Assembly: GCF_014203665.1 (NCBI RefSeq)
Contig: NZ_JACHJN010000002.1
Coordinates: 682,001 to 746,000 of the forward strand
Length of the DNA: 64,000 nt
Direction: 5' to 3'
From: Saccharothrix tamanrassetensis
GTDB lineage: Bacteria; Actinomycetota; Actinomycetes; Mycobacteriales; Pseudonocardiaceae
The translations under genes were made by a program, and so were the position numbers. This document shows positions 43,888 through 52,282 of the stretch, piece by piece. The stretch's first letter is position 1; the number at the start of each line of letters is the position of its first letter. The notes beneath the pieces were generated by a model. That model had not been told where the DNA came from and made no database searches. It saw nothing but the letters and a program-made list of their open reading frames with translations.

Positions 43888-44803
43888 GGTCGGACTGCCG
43901 GACCGGGTCGTCGGCGAGGGGCTCCCGGAGAGCGTCACCATCTGGGAGGTCGGTCCGCGCGACGGCTTGCAGAACGAGGACTCGATCGTCCCGGTCGGCG
44001 TGAAGCTGGAATTCCTGGACCGGCTCGCCGACGCGGGAGGCAGGATCCTGGAGGCGACCAGCTTCGTGCACCCCGGGTGGGTGCCGCAGCTGGCCGACGC
44101 CGAGGAGCTGCTGGCCGGCCTGGACCGGCGCGCCGGTGTCGCGTACCCGGTGCTGGTGCCCAACGAACGCGGCCTGGACCGGGCGTTGAAGGCGGGCGTC
44201 GAGCACATCGCGATCTTCGCCAGCGCGACCGAGACGTTCGCGCGGAAGAACCTGAACTCGTCGCTGGACGAGCAGTTCGCCATGTTCGACCCGGTGGTGA
44301 CGCGCGCGAAGGCCGAGGGGCTGCGGGTGCGCGGTTACGTGTCGATGTGCTTCGGCGACCCGTGGGAAGGGCCGGTGGCCCGCGAGCAGGTGGTCGGGGT
44401 CGGCAAGAAGCTGCTGGACCTGGGCTGCGACCAGCTCTCGCTGGGCGACACGATCGGCGTCGCGACCCCCGGCCAGGTGACCGCGCTGATCGGCGGCTTC
44501 GACCGGGTGGACCGACTGGCGGTGCACTTCCACGACACCTACGGGCAGGCGCTGGCCAACACCTACGCGGCTCTGCGGGCCGGCGTGCGGACCGTCGACT
44601 CGTCGGCCGGTGGCCTGGGTGGCTGCCCCTACGCCGAGTCCGCCACCGGGAACCTCGCGACCGAGGACCTGGTGTGGATGCTGGACGGTCTGGGCATCGA
44701 GCACGGCGTGGACCTGGACAAGCTGTGCGACGCCAGCGCGTGGATGGCCGAGCAGCTGGGCCGCCCCAGCCCGTCGCGGGTGGTGCGGGCGCTGCGGGGC
44801 TGA
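43874..44803 (+). CDS. mvaB: Hydroxymethylglutaryl-CoA lyase
   Basis: A 309-residue TIM-barrel lyase cleaving HMG-CoA to acetyl-CoA and acetoacetate, the last step of leucine breakdown. Motifs: IWEVGPRDGLQNE (metal and CoA side), LEATSFVHPGWVPQLADAEE (cited as SFVHP), VPNERGLDRAL, VRGYVSMCFGDPWEG, LGDTIGVATP, AVHFHDTYGQALAN (metal His-x-His) and the catalytic Cys in GLGGCPYAESATGN. Complete. Its coupling to the PH-domain gene by overlap suggests one transcript. Confidence 0.94.
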   Translation: MGAREVGLPDRVVGEGLPESVTIWEVGPRDGLQNEDSIVPVGVKLEFLDRLADAGGRILEATSFVHPGWVPQLADAEELLAGLDRRAGVAYPVLVPNERGLDRALKAGVEHIAIFASATETFARKNLNSSLDEQFAMFDPVVTRAKAEGLRVRGYVSMCFGDPWEGPVAREQVVGVGKKLLDLGCDQLSLGDTIGVATPGQVTALIGGFDRVDRLAVHFHDTYGQALANTYAALRAGVRTVDSSAGGLGGCPYAESATGNLATEDLVWMLDGLGIEHGVDLDKLCDASAWMAEQLGRPSPSRVVRALRG

Positions 44804-44811
44804 AGGTCACG

Positions 44812-44842
44812 GGCAGGACGGTTCCTTCGCGAACCGTCTGCC
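44812..44842 (+). terminator. Hairpin after the HMG-CoA lyase gene
   Basis: GACGGTTC (44817-44824) pairs with GAACCGTC (44831-44838), and flanking GGCAG/CTGCC extends the stem. It lies nine bases after the lyase stop. No U-tract is present. Confidence 0.55.
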
Positions 44843-45010
44843 GCCGGATGATCGCTTTCCAGATGTGGCAACCTGCCGATGGTCGGCCCGCAGATGTGTC
44901 GTCGGGTGTCCCGGGAAATCCCCCGGGCGGGCGGGAACCGGGGTGCGCGCCGCAACGTCCAACGCGCGACCGACGACCATGCCCGGCGACGGTGTAGACC
45001 GGAGGTGGCC

Positions 45011-45469
45011 GTGACGACCGATCACCGCGCCCAGGTTGACGAGCTGCTGGCCGACTACCGGCGCAGCCGTGACCAGCTCGCGTCCGTGCAGCGTGACCTG
45101 GCCGGGATCAGCGCGTCGGCGTCCAGCCCCGACGGCTCGGTGACCGCGACGGTCGGGGCGCAGGGCACGTTGACCGACCTGGAGCTGACCGACGCCGCCT
45201 ACCGGTTGCGGCCGGCACAGCTGGCCCGGTTGATCCTGCGGACCACCCAGGAGGCCGTCGCCGCGGGGGCCGAGCGGACGTACCGCGCGTTGGGTCCGGT
45301 GCTGCCGGCCGGCACCGACCCGGAGGCCCTGCTGCGCGGCACGGCGGACCTGCGGCCCGAGGAGATCGCGCCGCCGCCGCCACCGGAGCGGCCACGGGCC
45401 GTCGATGACGACGAGGACTTCGACCAGCGCGACTGGCTCAACGTGGAGACGCCGAGGGGATCGGGATGA
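45011..45469 (+). CDS. YbaB/EbfC-family protein of the toxin operon
   Basis: A 152-residue protein. Residues 1-100 match YbaB/EbfC (DELLADYRRSRDQLASVQRDL helix, then SPDGSVTATVGAQGTLTDLELTD). This fold is often duplicated next to type VII secretion cargo genes in actinobacteria, where its role is unknown. The tail is Pro/acidic (EIAPPPPPERPRAVDDDEDFD). The GTG at 45011 sits five bases after GGAGG; GTG 45005 is in frame too. The stop overlaps the WXG-like gene (ATGA). Confidence 0.85.
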   Translation: MTTDHRAQVDELLADYRRSRDQLASVQRDLAGISASASSPDGSVTATVGAQGTLTDLELTDAAYRLRPAQLARLILRTTQEAVAAGAERTYRALGPVLPAGTDPEALLRGTADLRPEEIAPPPPPERPRAVDDDEDFDQRDWLNVETPRGSG

Positions 45470-45774
45470 CCGGGTTCGAGACCGACCTCGCGAAGCTCGG
45501 CGCCGGCGCGGCCGACTTCACCGCGTTCGCCGAACGGGCCGGCAGGATCTTCGGCGACCTGGGCGGGGCGCTCGACTCGTTCGGCGCCTGCTGGGGCGAC
45601 GACGCCATCGGGCAGAGCTTCGCCTCGTCGCACGTGCGGCCGTCGGCCGACGCGCTGACCGGGCTCGGTGACCTCGGGCCCGCGCTCGGCGGCGTCGGCG
45701 AGCGGTTCGCCGAGACCGCGCGCACCTACCGCGAGGTCGACGACGGCAACAGCACCGCGCTCGGCGCGGTCTGA
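45466..45774 (+). CDS. WXG100-like protein of the toxin operon
   Basis: A 102-residue helical hairpin protein: FETDLAKLGAGAADFTAFAERAGRIFGDLGGALDSFGA, then the turn CWGDDAIGQSFASSH (W-G-D in place of W-x-G), then GLGDLGPALGGVGERFAETARTYREVDD. This is the family that accompanies large polymorphic toxins exported by ESX systems. It is coupled to the YbaB-like gene by overlap and followed after 16 bp by the toxin gene. Confidence 0.85.
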   Translation: MTGFETDLAKLGAGAADFTAFAERAGRIFGDLGGALDSFGACWGDDAIGQSFASSHVRPSADALTGLGDLGPALGGVGERFAETARTYREVDDGNSTALGAV

Positions 45775-45790
45775 CACAGGGGGCACCGAC

Positions 45791-48466
45791 ATGGGGATCG
45801 AGCTGCCGGCCGAACTCGCCGAGGTCGCCGCCAGAGCCGGGGTCGCCTGGCCGAAAGCCGACGAGGACGCGCTGCGCTCGTCGGCCGCCGCCTGGCGGGA
45901 GGCGGGCACCGGGCTCCGCACCCTCGCCGGCGAGTCCGACGGCTCCGCGGGCAAGGCGCTGACCGCGATGACCGGCGAGGCGGGCGACGCGGCCCGCCGG
46001 CACTGGAACAGCTTCACCGCCCCCGACGGCCGGCTGGACCAGACCGTCCGGGGCTGCACCGCCGCCGCCGACCGGCTCGACCACGCCGCCCAGCAGGTGG
46101 GCGCGGCGAAGGTCGAGATCGTGCGGGAACTGGTCAACCTGGCCAAGAACAGCGACGCCGCCAACCAGGCCGCCGCCGCCGGCCACCCGACCGCGCTGCT
46201 CGGTCTCGACACGGTGTTGCGCGGCACGGCCGCCAACGTCAGCCACCTGACCAACACGCTGGCCGACGCGATCCGGCTCGACACGGGCGTGCTGATCGGC
46301 GTGGGCCGGAACCCGGTCAACGCGAACCCGGGCGTCCACGGTCCCGACGGGTACGCGCCGGGGGATGCCCCGGCCCAGGACCGCGGCCAGGGTGGCTTGC
46401 CGGGCAACCTGACCGGTGGCGGTCAGCAGGGTGGTGGCCTGCTCGGCGACCTGCTCGGCGGCGGACAGCAGGACGGCCAGGGACAGCAGGGCGGTCAGGG
46501 CGGCCAGCCCGGCGTTCCCGGTGGTCAAGGAAGCGGCCAAGGTGGTGGCCAGAGCGGCGGCCTGCTGGGTGCCGTGCTCGGTGGGGGACAACAGGGTGGC
46601 GGCCTGATCGGTGGTGTCACGGACACTGTCGGCGCGATCGTCGACCCGGTGCTCGACACGACCGGAGACGTGGTGCACGGCGCGGTCGAAACGGTCGACC
46701 GGACCGTGCGGGGCACCGTGGACGCCGTCGACCGGACCGTGCAGGGCGCTGCGGACGTGGTGCACGGAGCGGTGGAGAACGTCGCACCCGGACGGGACAA
46801 CGGCCCGGATCACGGTTCCCACCACGGCTCCGACCACGGTCCTGGCAACGGCTCTGGCAACGGCTCTGGCGGCAACCCCGGCAACGGTCCCGGCCGCGGC
46901 CACGCCCCCGGCCTGGACCACCTGGTCAACCAGGTGGTCGCCCCGGTGACGGGCGGCGGCGCGGTCGACGTCGGCCCGGTCGTGGAAACGGTCGGTCGGA
47001 GCGCGGACACGGTGACGTCCTCGGCCGCAGCCGTCCTGGACCGCCCGGTGCTGCCGGTGGACACCCACGCGCCGGCCGCGCAGCAGCCCACCGCTCCCGC
47101 ACCGGGTGCGAACGCTCCGCAGGCGCCCGGTTTCGGCGGGCCTGGTGGTGCGTCTTCCGGGCCGGTCGGTGGGGCGGGTCCGGTCGGTGGCGCGGTCGCG
47201 GCCGGTGCTCCGGCGGTGCAGTCGCAGGTCGCGGGGGTCCAAGGGCAGGCAGGACAGCAGGGCCAGGCGGCTCAGCAAGGTCAGGCGGGGCAACAGGGCC
47301 AGGCGGGGCAACAGGGTCAGCAGGCCGGGCAGCGGGCGGACCAGCGCGGTGCGCAGACCGGCGCGCAGGCCGGCCCGCCGTCGACGAAGGAGCCGGGTCA
47401 GTCGCCCGGCGGCCAGTCCGGCCAGGGAACCCAAGCGGGACAAGGCAACCAGGGCGGCCAGGGCAAGGACGCGGGTCAGAGCGGGCAGGCCAAGGACGCC
47501 GGTCAGGGCCAAGCGAAGGACACGCCCCAGTCCACAAAGGACTCCGCTCGCGCGGAGGCGTCGGCCAAGGCACGGGAGGACGCGGCGTTGGGCTTCGCGG
47601 TCCTGCCGCCGGCGACCGGTGGCCGTGACACGGTGGTGCGCGGCGGACCCGGCCAGGGCTTCCCGCCCGGTTCCGTGCCGGACCGGTTCGTTCCCGGGCA
47701 GGGCTTCTCCGTGGCCGGTGGGGCGTTCGGATCGATGTCCGGGGTCATCGGAACCGGGCAGGGGTCGGCGGTCGTGCCGACCGAGATCGTCGCCGCGCCG
47801 CAGCGTGCCGCGCGGGAAGCCCGACCGGCGGACGACGCCACCGCGCTGTTCTTCCTCCACATGTTCCCCGGCGGCTTCCTGCCGCCGGCCCAGTCCGCCC
47901 CTTCCCGCCAACTCCCCGCCCCGCCCGAGGAGCAGGACTTCGCGCCGGGACTCAGGTTCGAGCCGCAAGGGCATCCCGACGGGCACCTGGTGGACGCCTC
48001 CGCGCAGGACCGGCCGAGGTTGCGGCACGGTTCCGCGCAGGAGCCCGATCCGGCGCTGACCGACGGCTACGACCCGCAGGCGGGGATGCACGAACGGGAC
48101 TGGGACCGGCGGTTCCTGGTCCGGTCCGACCCGCCGGAGTACGCGTGGCCGCCCGCCGAGTTGTTCCCGGAGGGCGGGTACGAGCAGGGGCAGCCCGGGG
48201 TGCTCGCGGTAGGGGTGGAGTTGGACCGGTTCGGCAGTCCCGAAGGTCGGGTGTTGTCGGAGGCCGGCACGCCGTTCACCGCGCGATCGTTGCCGCCCGC
48301 CGCGCTGGACGCGGGGTACTACCGCTACCGGGTGGCCCGTGCGCTGCCGGTCTGGTTCACGTTGTCCGCCGAGTGGTTCGGGCAGGCCGGTGGCGGGGTC
48401 CGGTACCGGACCACCTACCCGGTCGCCGAACTGGTCGCGTTGGGGTACCTGGAGGAGGTCCGATGA
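45791..48466 (+). CDS. CpnT-like ESX-exported toxin with C-terminal TNT NADase domain
   Basis: An 891-residue protein. Residues 1-180 are helical and WXG/PPE-like (AWREAGTGLRTLAGES ... RHWNSFTAPDGRL), matching the N-terminal domain of CpnT-type exported toxins. Residues 180-600 are Gly/Gln/Asn-rich, with AGQQGQ hexapeptide repeats around 47240-47340. The last 135 residues form a TNT domain: DPPEYAWPPAELFPEGGY, VELDRFGSPEGRVLSEAGTPFTARSLP (cited as LDRFGSPEGR and AGTPF), YRVARALPV and EWFGQAGGGVRY. TNT domains hydrolyse NAD+; the Gln of WFGQxGGG matches the functionally important Gln of mycobacterial TNT by position. An overlapping gene downstream is the likely immunity protein. Confidence 0.88.
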   Translation: MGIELPAELAEVAARAGVAWPKADEDALRSSAAAWREAGTGLRTLAGESDGSAGKALTAMTGEAGDAARRHWNSFTAPDGRLDQTVRGCTAAADRLDHAAQQVGAAKVEIVRELVNLAKNSDAANQAAAAGHPTALLGLDTVLRGTAANVSHLTNTLADAIRLDTGVLIGVGRNPVNANPGVHGPDGYAPGDAPAQDRGQGGLPGNLTGGGQQGGGLLGDLLGGGQQDGQGQQGGQGGQPGVPGGQGSGQGGGQSGGLLGAVLGGGQQGGGLIGGVTDTVGAIVDPVLDTTGDVVHGAVETVDRTVRGTVDAVDRTVQGAADVVHGAVENVAPGRDNGPDHGSHHGSDHGPGNGSGNGSGGNPGNGPGRGHAPGLDHLVNQVVAPVTGGGAVDVGPVVETVGRSADTVTSSAAAVLDRPVLPVDTHAPAAQQPTAPAPGANAPQAPGFGGPGGASSGPVGGAGPVGGAVAAGAPAVQSQVAGVQGQAGQQGQAAQQGQAGQQGQAGQQGQQAGQRADQRGAQTGAQAGPPSTKEPGQSPGGQSGQGTQAGQGNQGGQGKDAGQSGQAKDAGQGQAKDTPQSTKDSARAEASAKAREDAALGFAVLPPATGGRDTVVRGGPGQGFPPGSVPDRFVPGQGFSVAGGAFGSMSGVIGTGQGSAVVPTEIVAAPQRAAREARPADDATALFFLHMFPGGFLPPAQSAPSRQLPAPPEEQDFAPGLRFEPQGHPDGHLVDASAQDRPRLRHGSAQEPDPALTDGYDPQAGMHERDWDRRFLVRSDPPEYAWPPAELFPEGGYEQGQPGVLAVGVELDRFGSPEGRVLSEAGTPFTARSLPPAALDAGYYRYRVARALPVWFTLSAEWFGQAGGGVRYRTTYPVAELVALGYLEEVR
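46400..47560 (+). repeat. Low-complexity Gly/Gln/Asn-rich coding region
   Basis: The central part of the toxin gene consists of short imperfect repeats, clearest at 47240-47340, where 18-bp units encode GQAGQQ/GQAAQQ. Other blocks encode GGQQDGQGQQGGQ (about 46430-46500) and GNGSGNGSG (about 46850-46870). It forms a flexible linker between the export and toxin domains. Confidence 0.75.
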
Positions 48467-48936
48467 ACGCCGAGTCGATCCAGGGCTGGCTGCTGGCCGT
48501 CGGGGTGCCCGCCGAGGTGGTGTCGGTCGGGGCGGAGGCGGACAACGCCTGGTGCCTGGTCGCCGACGGCGAGGGTTTCGAGGTGTTCTGGCGGGAGCAG
48601 GGCAACCGGTACGACTGGGCCCGGTTCAGCAGCGAGGACGTGGCCTGCCACTACCTGTTCGGCCGGTTGGTGTGGGCGCAGGTGGTGCGCGGTGCGGTCG
48701 GCCTGCTGCCCCGGCCCGCCGCCGACGAGTTCGACCGCCCCGCCGCCGACGGGCAACCCGCCGAAACCGGGCAGCCCGCCATGACCGCCGTGTCCGCCCC
48801 GACCGTTTCTGCCCCGGCTACGACCGTGTCGGCCCCGACTGCAACCGCCCCCACTGCGACTGCCCCGACCGCGAACACGGTGTCCACAACGGACACCGGG
48901 CCGACCGGAAGGCCCGGGACGGCTAGCGAGGCGTGA
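48463..48936 (+). CDS. Probable immunity protein for the TNT toxin
   Basis: A 157-residue protein. The first 85 residues are compact (SIQGWLLAVGVPAEVVSVG, NAWCLVADGEGFEVFWREQGNRYDW, CHYLFGRLVWAQVVRG), a pattern typical of immunity factors next to TNT toxins (the IFT role of Rv3902c for CpnT). The remaining 70 residues are Ala/Thr/Pro-rich low complexity (TAPTATAPTA). The ATG overlaps the toxin stop, guaranteeing co-synthesis. Its end overlaps the convergent histidine kinase gene by 14 bp. Immunity function is inferred from position and shape. Confidence 0.8.
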   Translation: MNAESIQGWLLAVGVPAEVVSVGAEADNAWCLVADGEGFEVFWREQGNRYDWARFSSEDVACHYLFGRLVWAQVVRGAVGLLPRPAADEFDRPAADGQPAETGQPAMTAVSAPTVSAPATTVSAPTATAPTATAPTANTVSTTDTGPTGRPGTASEA

Positions 48937-50197
48937 GGTCGGAGCGCCAAGTCACGCCCACCACGTCGTCCGCCTTCGGCACCGGCAGGTAGACGGTGAA
49001 CGTCGCGGGCCGGGCGGTGGACAGCTCCAGCCGCCCGCCGTCGGCGTCGATCAGCGCCCGCGCCAGCGCCAGCCCCACCCCGGTCGACCCGCCGCCGGAC
49101 ACGCCGCGCTCGAAGATGTGCCCGGCCAGCCCGTCCGGCACGCCCGCGCCCCCGTCCGCGACCTCCACCACCACGGTCCCCTCGTCGCTGCGCGCGGACA
49201 CCACGACCTGGCCCTCGCCGTGCCGCAGGGCGTTGTCCAGCAGCACGCCGATCGCCTCCCGCAGCCGCGCGGGCGTGGCCCGGGCCAGCAGCCCCTCGGG
49301 CACCCGCACCCGCAGCGCCCGCCCGACGCTGCGCAACGGCTCCCGCCACTCCTCGGCGATCGCGGACAGCTCCACCCCGAGGTCCAACGGCTCCGCACCC
49401 ACCGCCCGCGCCGCCCGGGCCGCCGCGAGCAGTTCGTTGAGCACCTCGGCGAGCCGTTCGGCCTGCTCCAGCGCCGCCCGCGCCTCGGCCGCGGCCTCCG
49501 GCTCCGGGTGTTCGGCCAACGCCTCCAACCGCAGCTGCAGCGCGGTCAGCCGGCTGCGCAGCTGGTGCGACACGTCGCCGACCAGTTCCCGTTCCCGCTG
49601 CACGAGCAGCGCCAGCGCGCCCGCCGACCGGTCCAGCGCCTCCGCCACCAGGTCCAGCTCCGGCACGCCGTGCCGCCGGTCGTCGCGCCGGAAGTCGCCC
49701 GCGCCGAGCCGGGCCGCCCGCACCGCCACGTGCCGCAACGGCTTGGCCAGCTCGCGCGCCGTCACGGTCGCCACCACGGTCCCGGTGCCCACCGACAGCA
49801 CCACGAGCAGCACCACCAGCGCCGCCACCTGGTACTGCGACGTGTGCATCGGCCCGGACGACACCTCCAGCCGCACGGTGCCCTGCTGCGCGATCGGCAC
49901 CTCCACGCTCAGCGCGTCCTCGCCGGGCGAGGTGCCCAGTTCCTGCCGCCCGCCGGCGGACGTGACGACCAGGTGCCCGCCCTCCGGCACGCCGACCTCC
50001 ACCGGTTCCAGGCTGATCGGCTGCCCGGACGCGATCTGGTCGTCGATGCTCGCCGCGATCCGCTGCGCCCGGGACGCGAGGTCGCCGCGCGCGCCGTCGT
50101 CCACCAGCCGCAGCGCCGTGTAGCCGAGCGGGATGCCGAGGGCGAACCCGGTGACCGCGACCGCGAGCAGGATCGCGCGCAGGATCCGGCTGCGCAT
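48923..50197 (-). CDS. Sensor histidine kinase
   Basis: A 424-residue kinase: TM1 (ILRAILLAVAVTGFALGIPLGYTAL), an outer loop of about 100 residues, TM2 (VAALVVLLVVLSVGTGTVVATV), HAMP, H-box GDVSHQLRSRL, N-box LLDNALRHGEG, G1 VADGGAGVPDGL and G2 GGGSTGVGLALARALID. The outer domain contains a double-Cys-free beta pattern and resembles small periplasmic sensors; the signal is unknown. It overlaps the stop of the upstream response regulator by 1 bp and forms a two-component operon. Confidence 0.92.
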   Translation of the reverse strand: MRSRILRAILLAVAVTGFALGIPLGYTALRLVDDGARGDLASRAQRIAASIDDQIASGQPISLEPVEVGVPEGGHLVVTSAGGRQELGTSPGEDALSVEVPIAQQGTVRLEVSSGPMHTSQYQVAALVVLLVVLSVGTGTVVATVTARELAKPLRHVAVRAARLGAGDFRRDDRRHGVPELDLVAEALDRSAGALALLVQRERELVGDVSHQLRSRLTALQLRLEALAEHPEPEAAAEARAALEQAERLAEVLNELLAAARAARAVGAEPLDLGVELSAIAEEWREPLRSVGRALRVRVPEGLLARATPARLREAIGVLLDNALRHGEGQVVVSARSDEGTVVVEVADGGAGVPDGLAGHIFERGVSGGGSTGVGLALARALIDADGGRLELSTARPATFTVYLPVPKADDVVGVTWRSDLTPR

Positions 50198-50868
50198 CAG
50201 TCGGCGCTGTTGAAGCGGAAGCCGACGCCGCGCACGGTGGCGATGCGGCGTTCCACCGACCGCACGTCACCGAGCTTGCGGCGCAGCCACGACATGTGCA
50301 TGTCGAGCGTCTTGCTGCTCTTGAGCTCCGGGTCGTTCCACACCTCGGAGAGGATCTCGTCGCGGTGCACCACCTGGCCCGCCCGCTGGATGAGCACGCG
50401 CAGCAGCTCGAACTCCTTGTTCGCCAGTTGCACCTCGTGCCCGTCCACGGTGACCCGCCGCGCGGCGAGGTCCATCCGCACGCCGTTGACCTCCAGCGTG
50501 CCGGGGGCCCGCCGGCGCAGCAGCGCCCGGATCCGGGCCATCAGCTCGGCCAGCCGGAACGGCTTGGCCACGTAGTCGTCCGCGCCGGCGTCCAGCCCGA
50601 CCACGAAGTCCACCTCGTCGGACCGCGCGGTCAGCATCAGCACCGGGATGCCCCGGCCGCCCGCCCGCAGCCGGCGGCACACCTCCAGGCCGTCCATGCC
50701 GGGCAGCCCCAGGTCGAGCACCAGCAGGTCGATGCCGCCGTGCGCCGCCGCGTCCAACGCGTCCGGGCCGTCGCCGACCACCTGCACCTGGTACCCCTCC
50801 CGCTGCAGCGCGCGGGAGAGGGGCTCCGCGATGGCCGGGTCGTCCTCGGCCAACAAGACCACGCTCAC
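50197..50868 (-). CDS. OmpR/PhoB-family response regulator
   Basis: A 223-residue regulator. Receiver: LLAEDDPAIAEPLSRAL, phosphorylation site LLVLDLGLPGMDG, Thr in VLMLTARSD, Lys in DDYVAKPFRLAEL. DNA-binding winged helix: RRVTVDGHEVQLANKEFELLRVLIQRAGQVVHRDEIL, cited as LANKEFELL, and DMHMSWLRRKLGD, RIATVRGVGFRF. GTG start at 50868. First gene of the operon with the histidine kinase and divergent from hisN with only a 32-bp gap. Confidence 0.94.
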   Translation of the reverse strand: MSVVLLAEDDPAIAEPLSRALQREGYQVQVVGDGPDALDAAAHGGIDLLVLDLGLPGMDGLEVCRRLRAGGRGIPVLMLTARSDEVDFVVGLDAGADDYVAKPFRLAELMARIRALLRRRAPGTLEVNGVRMDLAARRVTVDGHEVQLANKEFELLRVLIQRAGQVVHRDEILSEVWNDPELKSSKTLDMHMSWLRRKLGDVRSVERRIATVRGVGFRFNSAD

Positions 50869-50900
50869 GGCACCCAGCGTAGGCGTGGGACGATCCCCGC

Positions 50901-51665
50901 GTGTCCACCGATCTGACGCTGGCCCTGCGACTGGCCGACGCGGCCGACGCGATCACCACTTCGAGGTTCCGCGCGCGGGACCTGGTGGTCGAGCGCAAAC
51001 CCGACCGCACCCCCGTGACCGACGCCGACGTGGCCGTGGAGGACGCCATCCGCGAGGTGCTCGCGCCGACCGGTGACCAGGTCGCGGGCGAGGAGCGCGG
51101 CGGCGTGGTGGGCGAGGGCCGGACGTGGGTGGTGGACCCGATCGACGGCACCAAGAACTTCCTGCGCGGCGTGCCGGTGTGGGCGACGCTGATCGCGCTC
51201 GTGGTGGACGGCGTGCCGAGGGTGGGCGTGGTGAGCGCGCCGGCACTGGGTCGTCGCTGGTGGGCCGAGACCGGCGGGGGCGCGTTCACGTTGGACGCCA
51301 CGGGCGAGCGGCGGATCACCGTCTCCGGGGTGGCGGACCTGTCCGACGCCTACCTGTCGACCACGGACCTGGGCTCGTGGGTCGAGCACCACTCCCGTGA
51401 CGCCTACCTCAGGCTCGCGGACGCGTGCTGGGAGAACCGGGGGTTCGGCGACTTCTGGCAGCACTGCCTGGTCGCGGAGGGCGCGCTCGACGTGGCGGTG
51501 GAGGCGATCGTGAACCCGTGGGACGTCGCGCCGTTCCAGGTGCTGGTGCGCGAGGCCGGCGGCCGGTTCAGCGACCTGTCCGGGGTGGACCGGTTCGACG
51601 GCGGCAACGTGCTGTCCACCAACGGGCAGCTGCACGACGCGGCGCTGGAGCTGCTGCGGGGCTAG
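50901..51665 (+). CDS. hisN: Histidinol-phosphatase, inositol monophosphatase type
   Basis: A 254-residue FIG-superfamily phosphatase. Metal site: GEERGG (first Glu), DPIDGTKNFLRGVP (Asp-Pro-x-Asp-Gly), and the late NPWDVAPFQVLVREAGG. The segment NRGFGDFWQHCLVAEGALDVAVE, cited as RGFGDFWQH, is characteristic of HisN histidinol-phosphatases of actinobacteria and not of inositol phosphatases. The GTG start has no Shine-Dalgarno and a -10-like GACGAT a few bases upstream, so it may be leaderless. Its stop overlaps the convergent GtrA-like gene by 4 bp. Confidence 0.9.
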   Translation: MSTDLTLALRLADAADAITTSRFRARDLVVERKPDRTPVTDADVAVEDAIREVLAPTGDQVAGEERGGVVGEGRTWVVDPIDGTKNFLRGVPVWATLIALVVDGVPRVGVVSAPALGRRWWAETGGGAFTLDATGERRITVSGVADLSDAYLSTTDLGSWVEHHSRDAYLRLADACWENRGFGDFWQHCLVAEGALDVAVEAIVNPWDVAPFQVLVREAGGRFSDLSGVDRFDGGNVLSTNGQLHDAALELLRG

Positions 51666-52210
51666 GAGTGGCCGAGGGCTTCCTCGTCGTCGGGGGAGTC
51701 GTAGGAGCGCTTCACCCTGGGTCGGGCGTCGGCCTCCGGGAACACCCACTTCTTGTAGCCGTACCAGCGGAACGCCATGGCGACGAGGGTGCCGACGAGC
51801 TGGGCGCTGGTGAAGTCCGCGATCTCCTCGGCGAGCCGGCTCACGTGCGGCTCCTGGAGGTGCAGCAGGTAGCGCGACACGCCCAGCGGCAGCGAGTTGA
51901 GGCCGATCGCGACACCGTTGACCAGGAAGAACAGCGCGGCCTCGTGGTGGCGTTCGCGACCGCCCCTGGTGCGGAACGACCACTCGCGGTTGAGCACGTA
52001 GGACACGATGGTGGCCACCAGCGTCGCCACGATCTTCGCGGTGACCGGTTTCTCGGTCAGCACGGTCATCTTGAGGCTGAAGAAGATGGCCGTGTCGATC
52101 ACGAAGCAGGTGCCGCCGACCATGGCGAACTTGAGCAGCTCTCTGTGCCGCAGGGCCAGGGAGCGCAGCGGTTCGGGCAGCCGGCGGACGACGTCTTCGA
52201 CAACGGACAC
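51662..52210 (-). CDS. GtrA-family membrane protein (first of a tandem pair)
   Basis: A 182-residue protein with the four-helix GtrA fold: LLKFAMVGGTCFVIDTAIFFSL (helix 1), KIVATLVATIVSYVLNREWSF (helix 2 with the conserved NREW), HHEAALFFLVNGVAIGLNSLP (helix 3) and ADFTSAQLVGTLVAMAFRWYGYKKWVFPE (helix 4, ending FR-like YKKWVF). GtrA proteins act in transfer of polyprenyl-linked sugars across membranes or teichoic/arabinogalactan biology. It is a paralogue of the next upstream gene. Confidence 0.9.
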   Translation of the reverse strand: MSVVEDVVRRLPEPLRSLALRHRELLKFAMVGGTCFVIDTAIFFSLKMTVLTEKPVTAKIVATLVATIVSYVLNREWSFRTRGGRERHHEAALFFLVNGVAIGLNSLPLGVSRYLLHLQEPHVSRLAEEIADFTSAQLVGTLVAMAFRWYGYKKWVFPEADARPRVKRSYDSPDDEEALGHS

Positions 52211-52282
52211 TCGGACGAGTGTACGGAGAACGGGTGAAAGCGCTGTTCAGGCGACTTCGTCGGCCCGTCCGACGCGAGTGGT

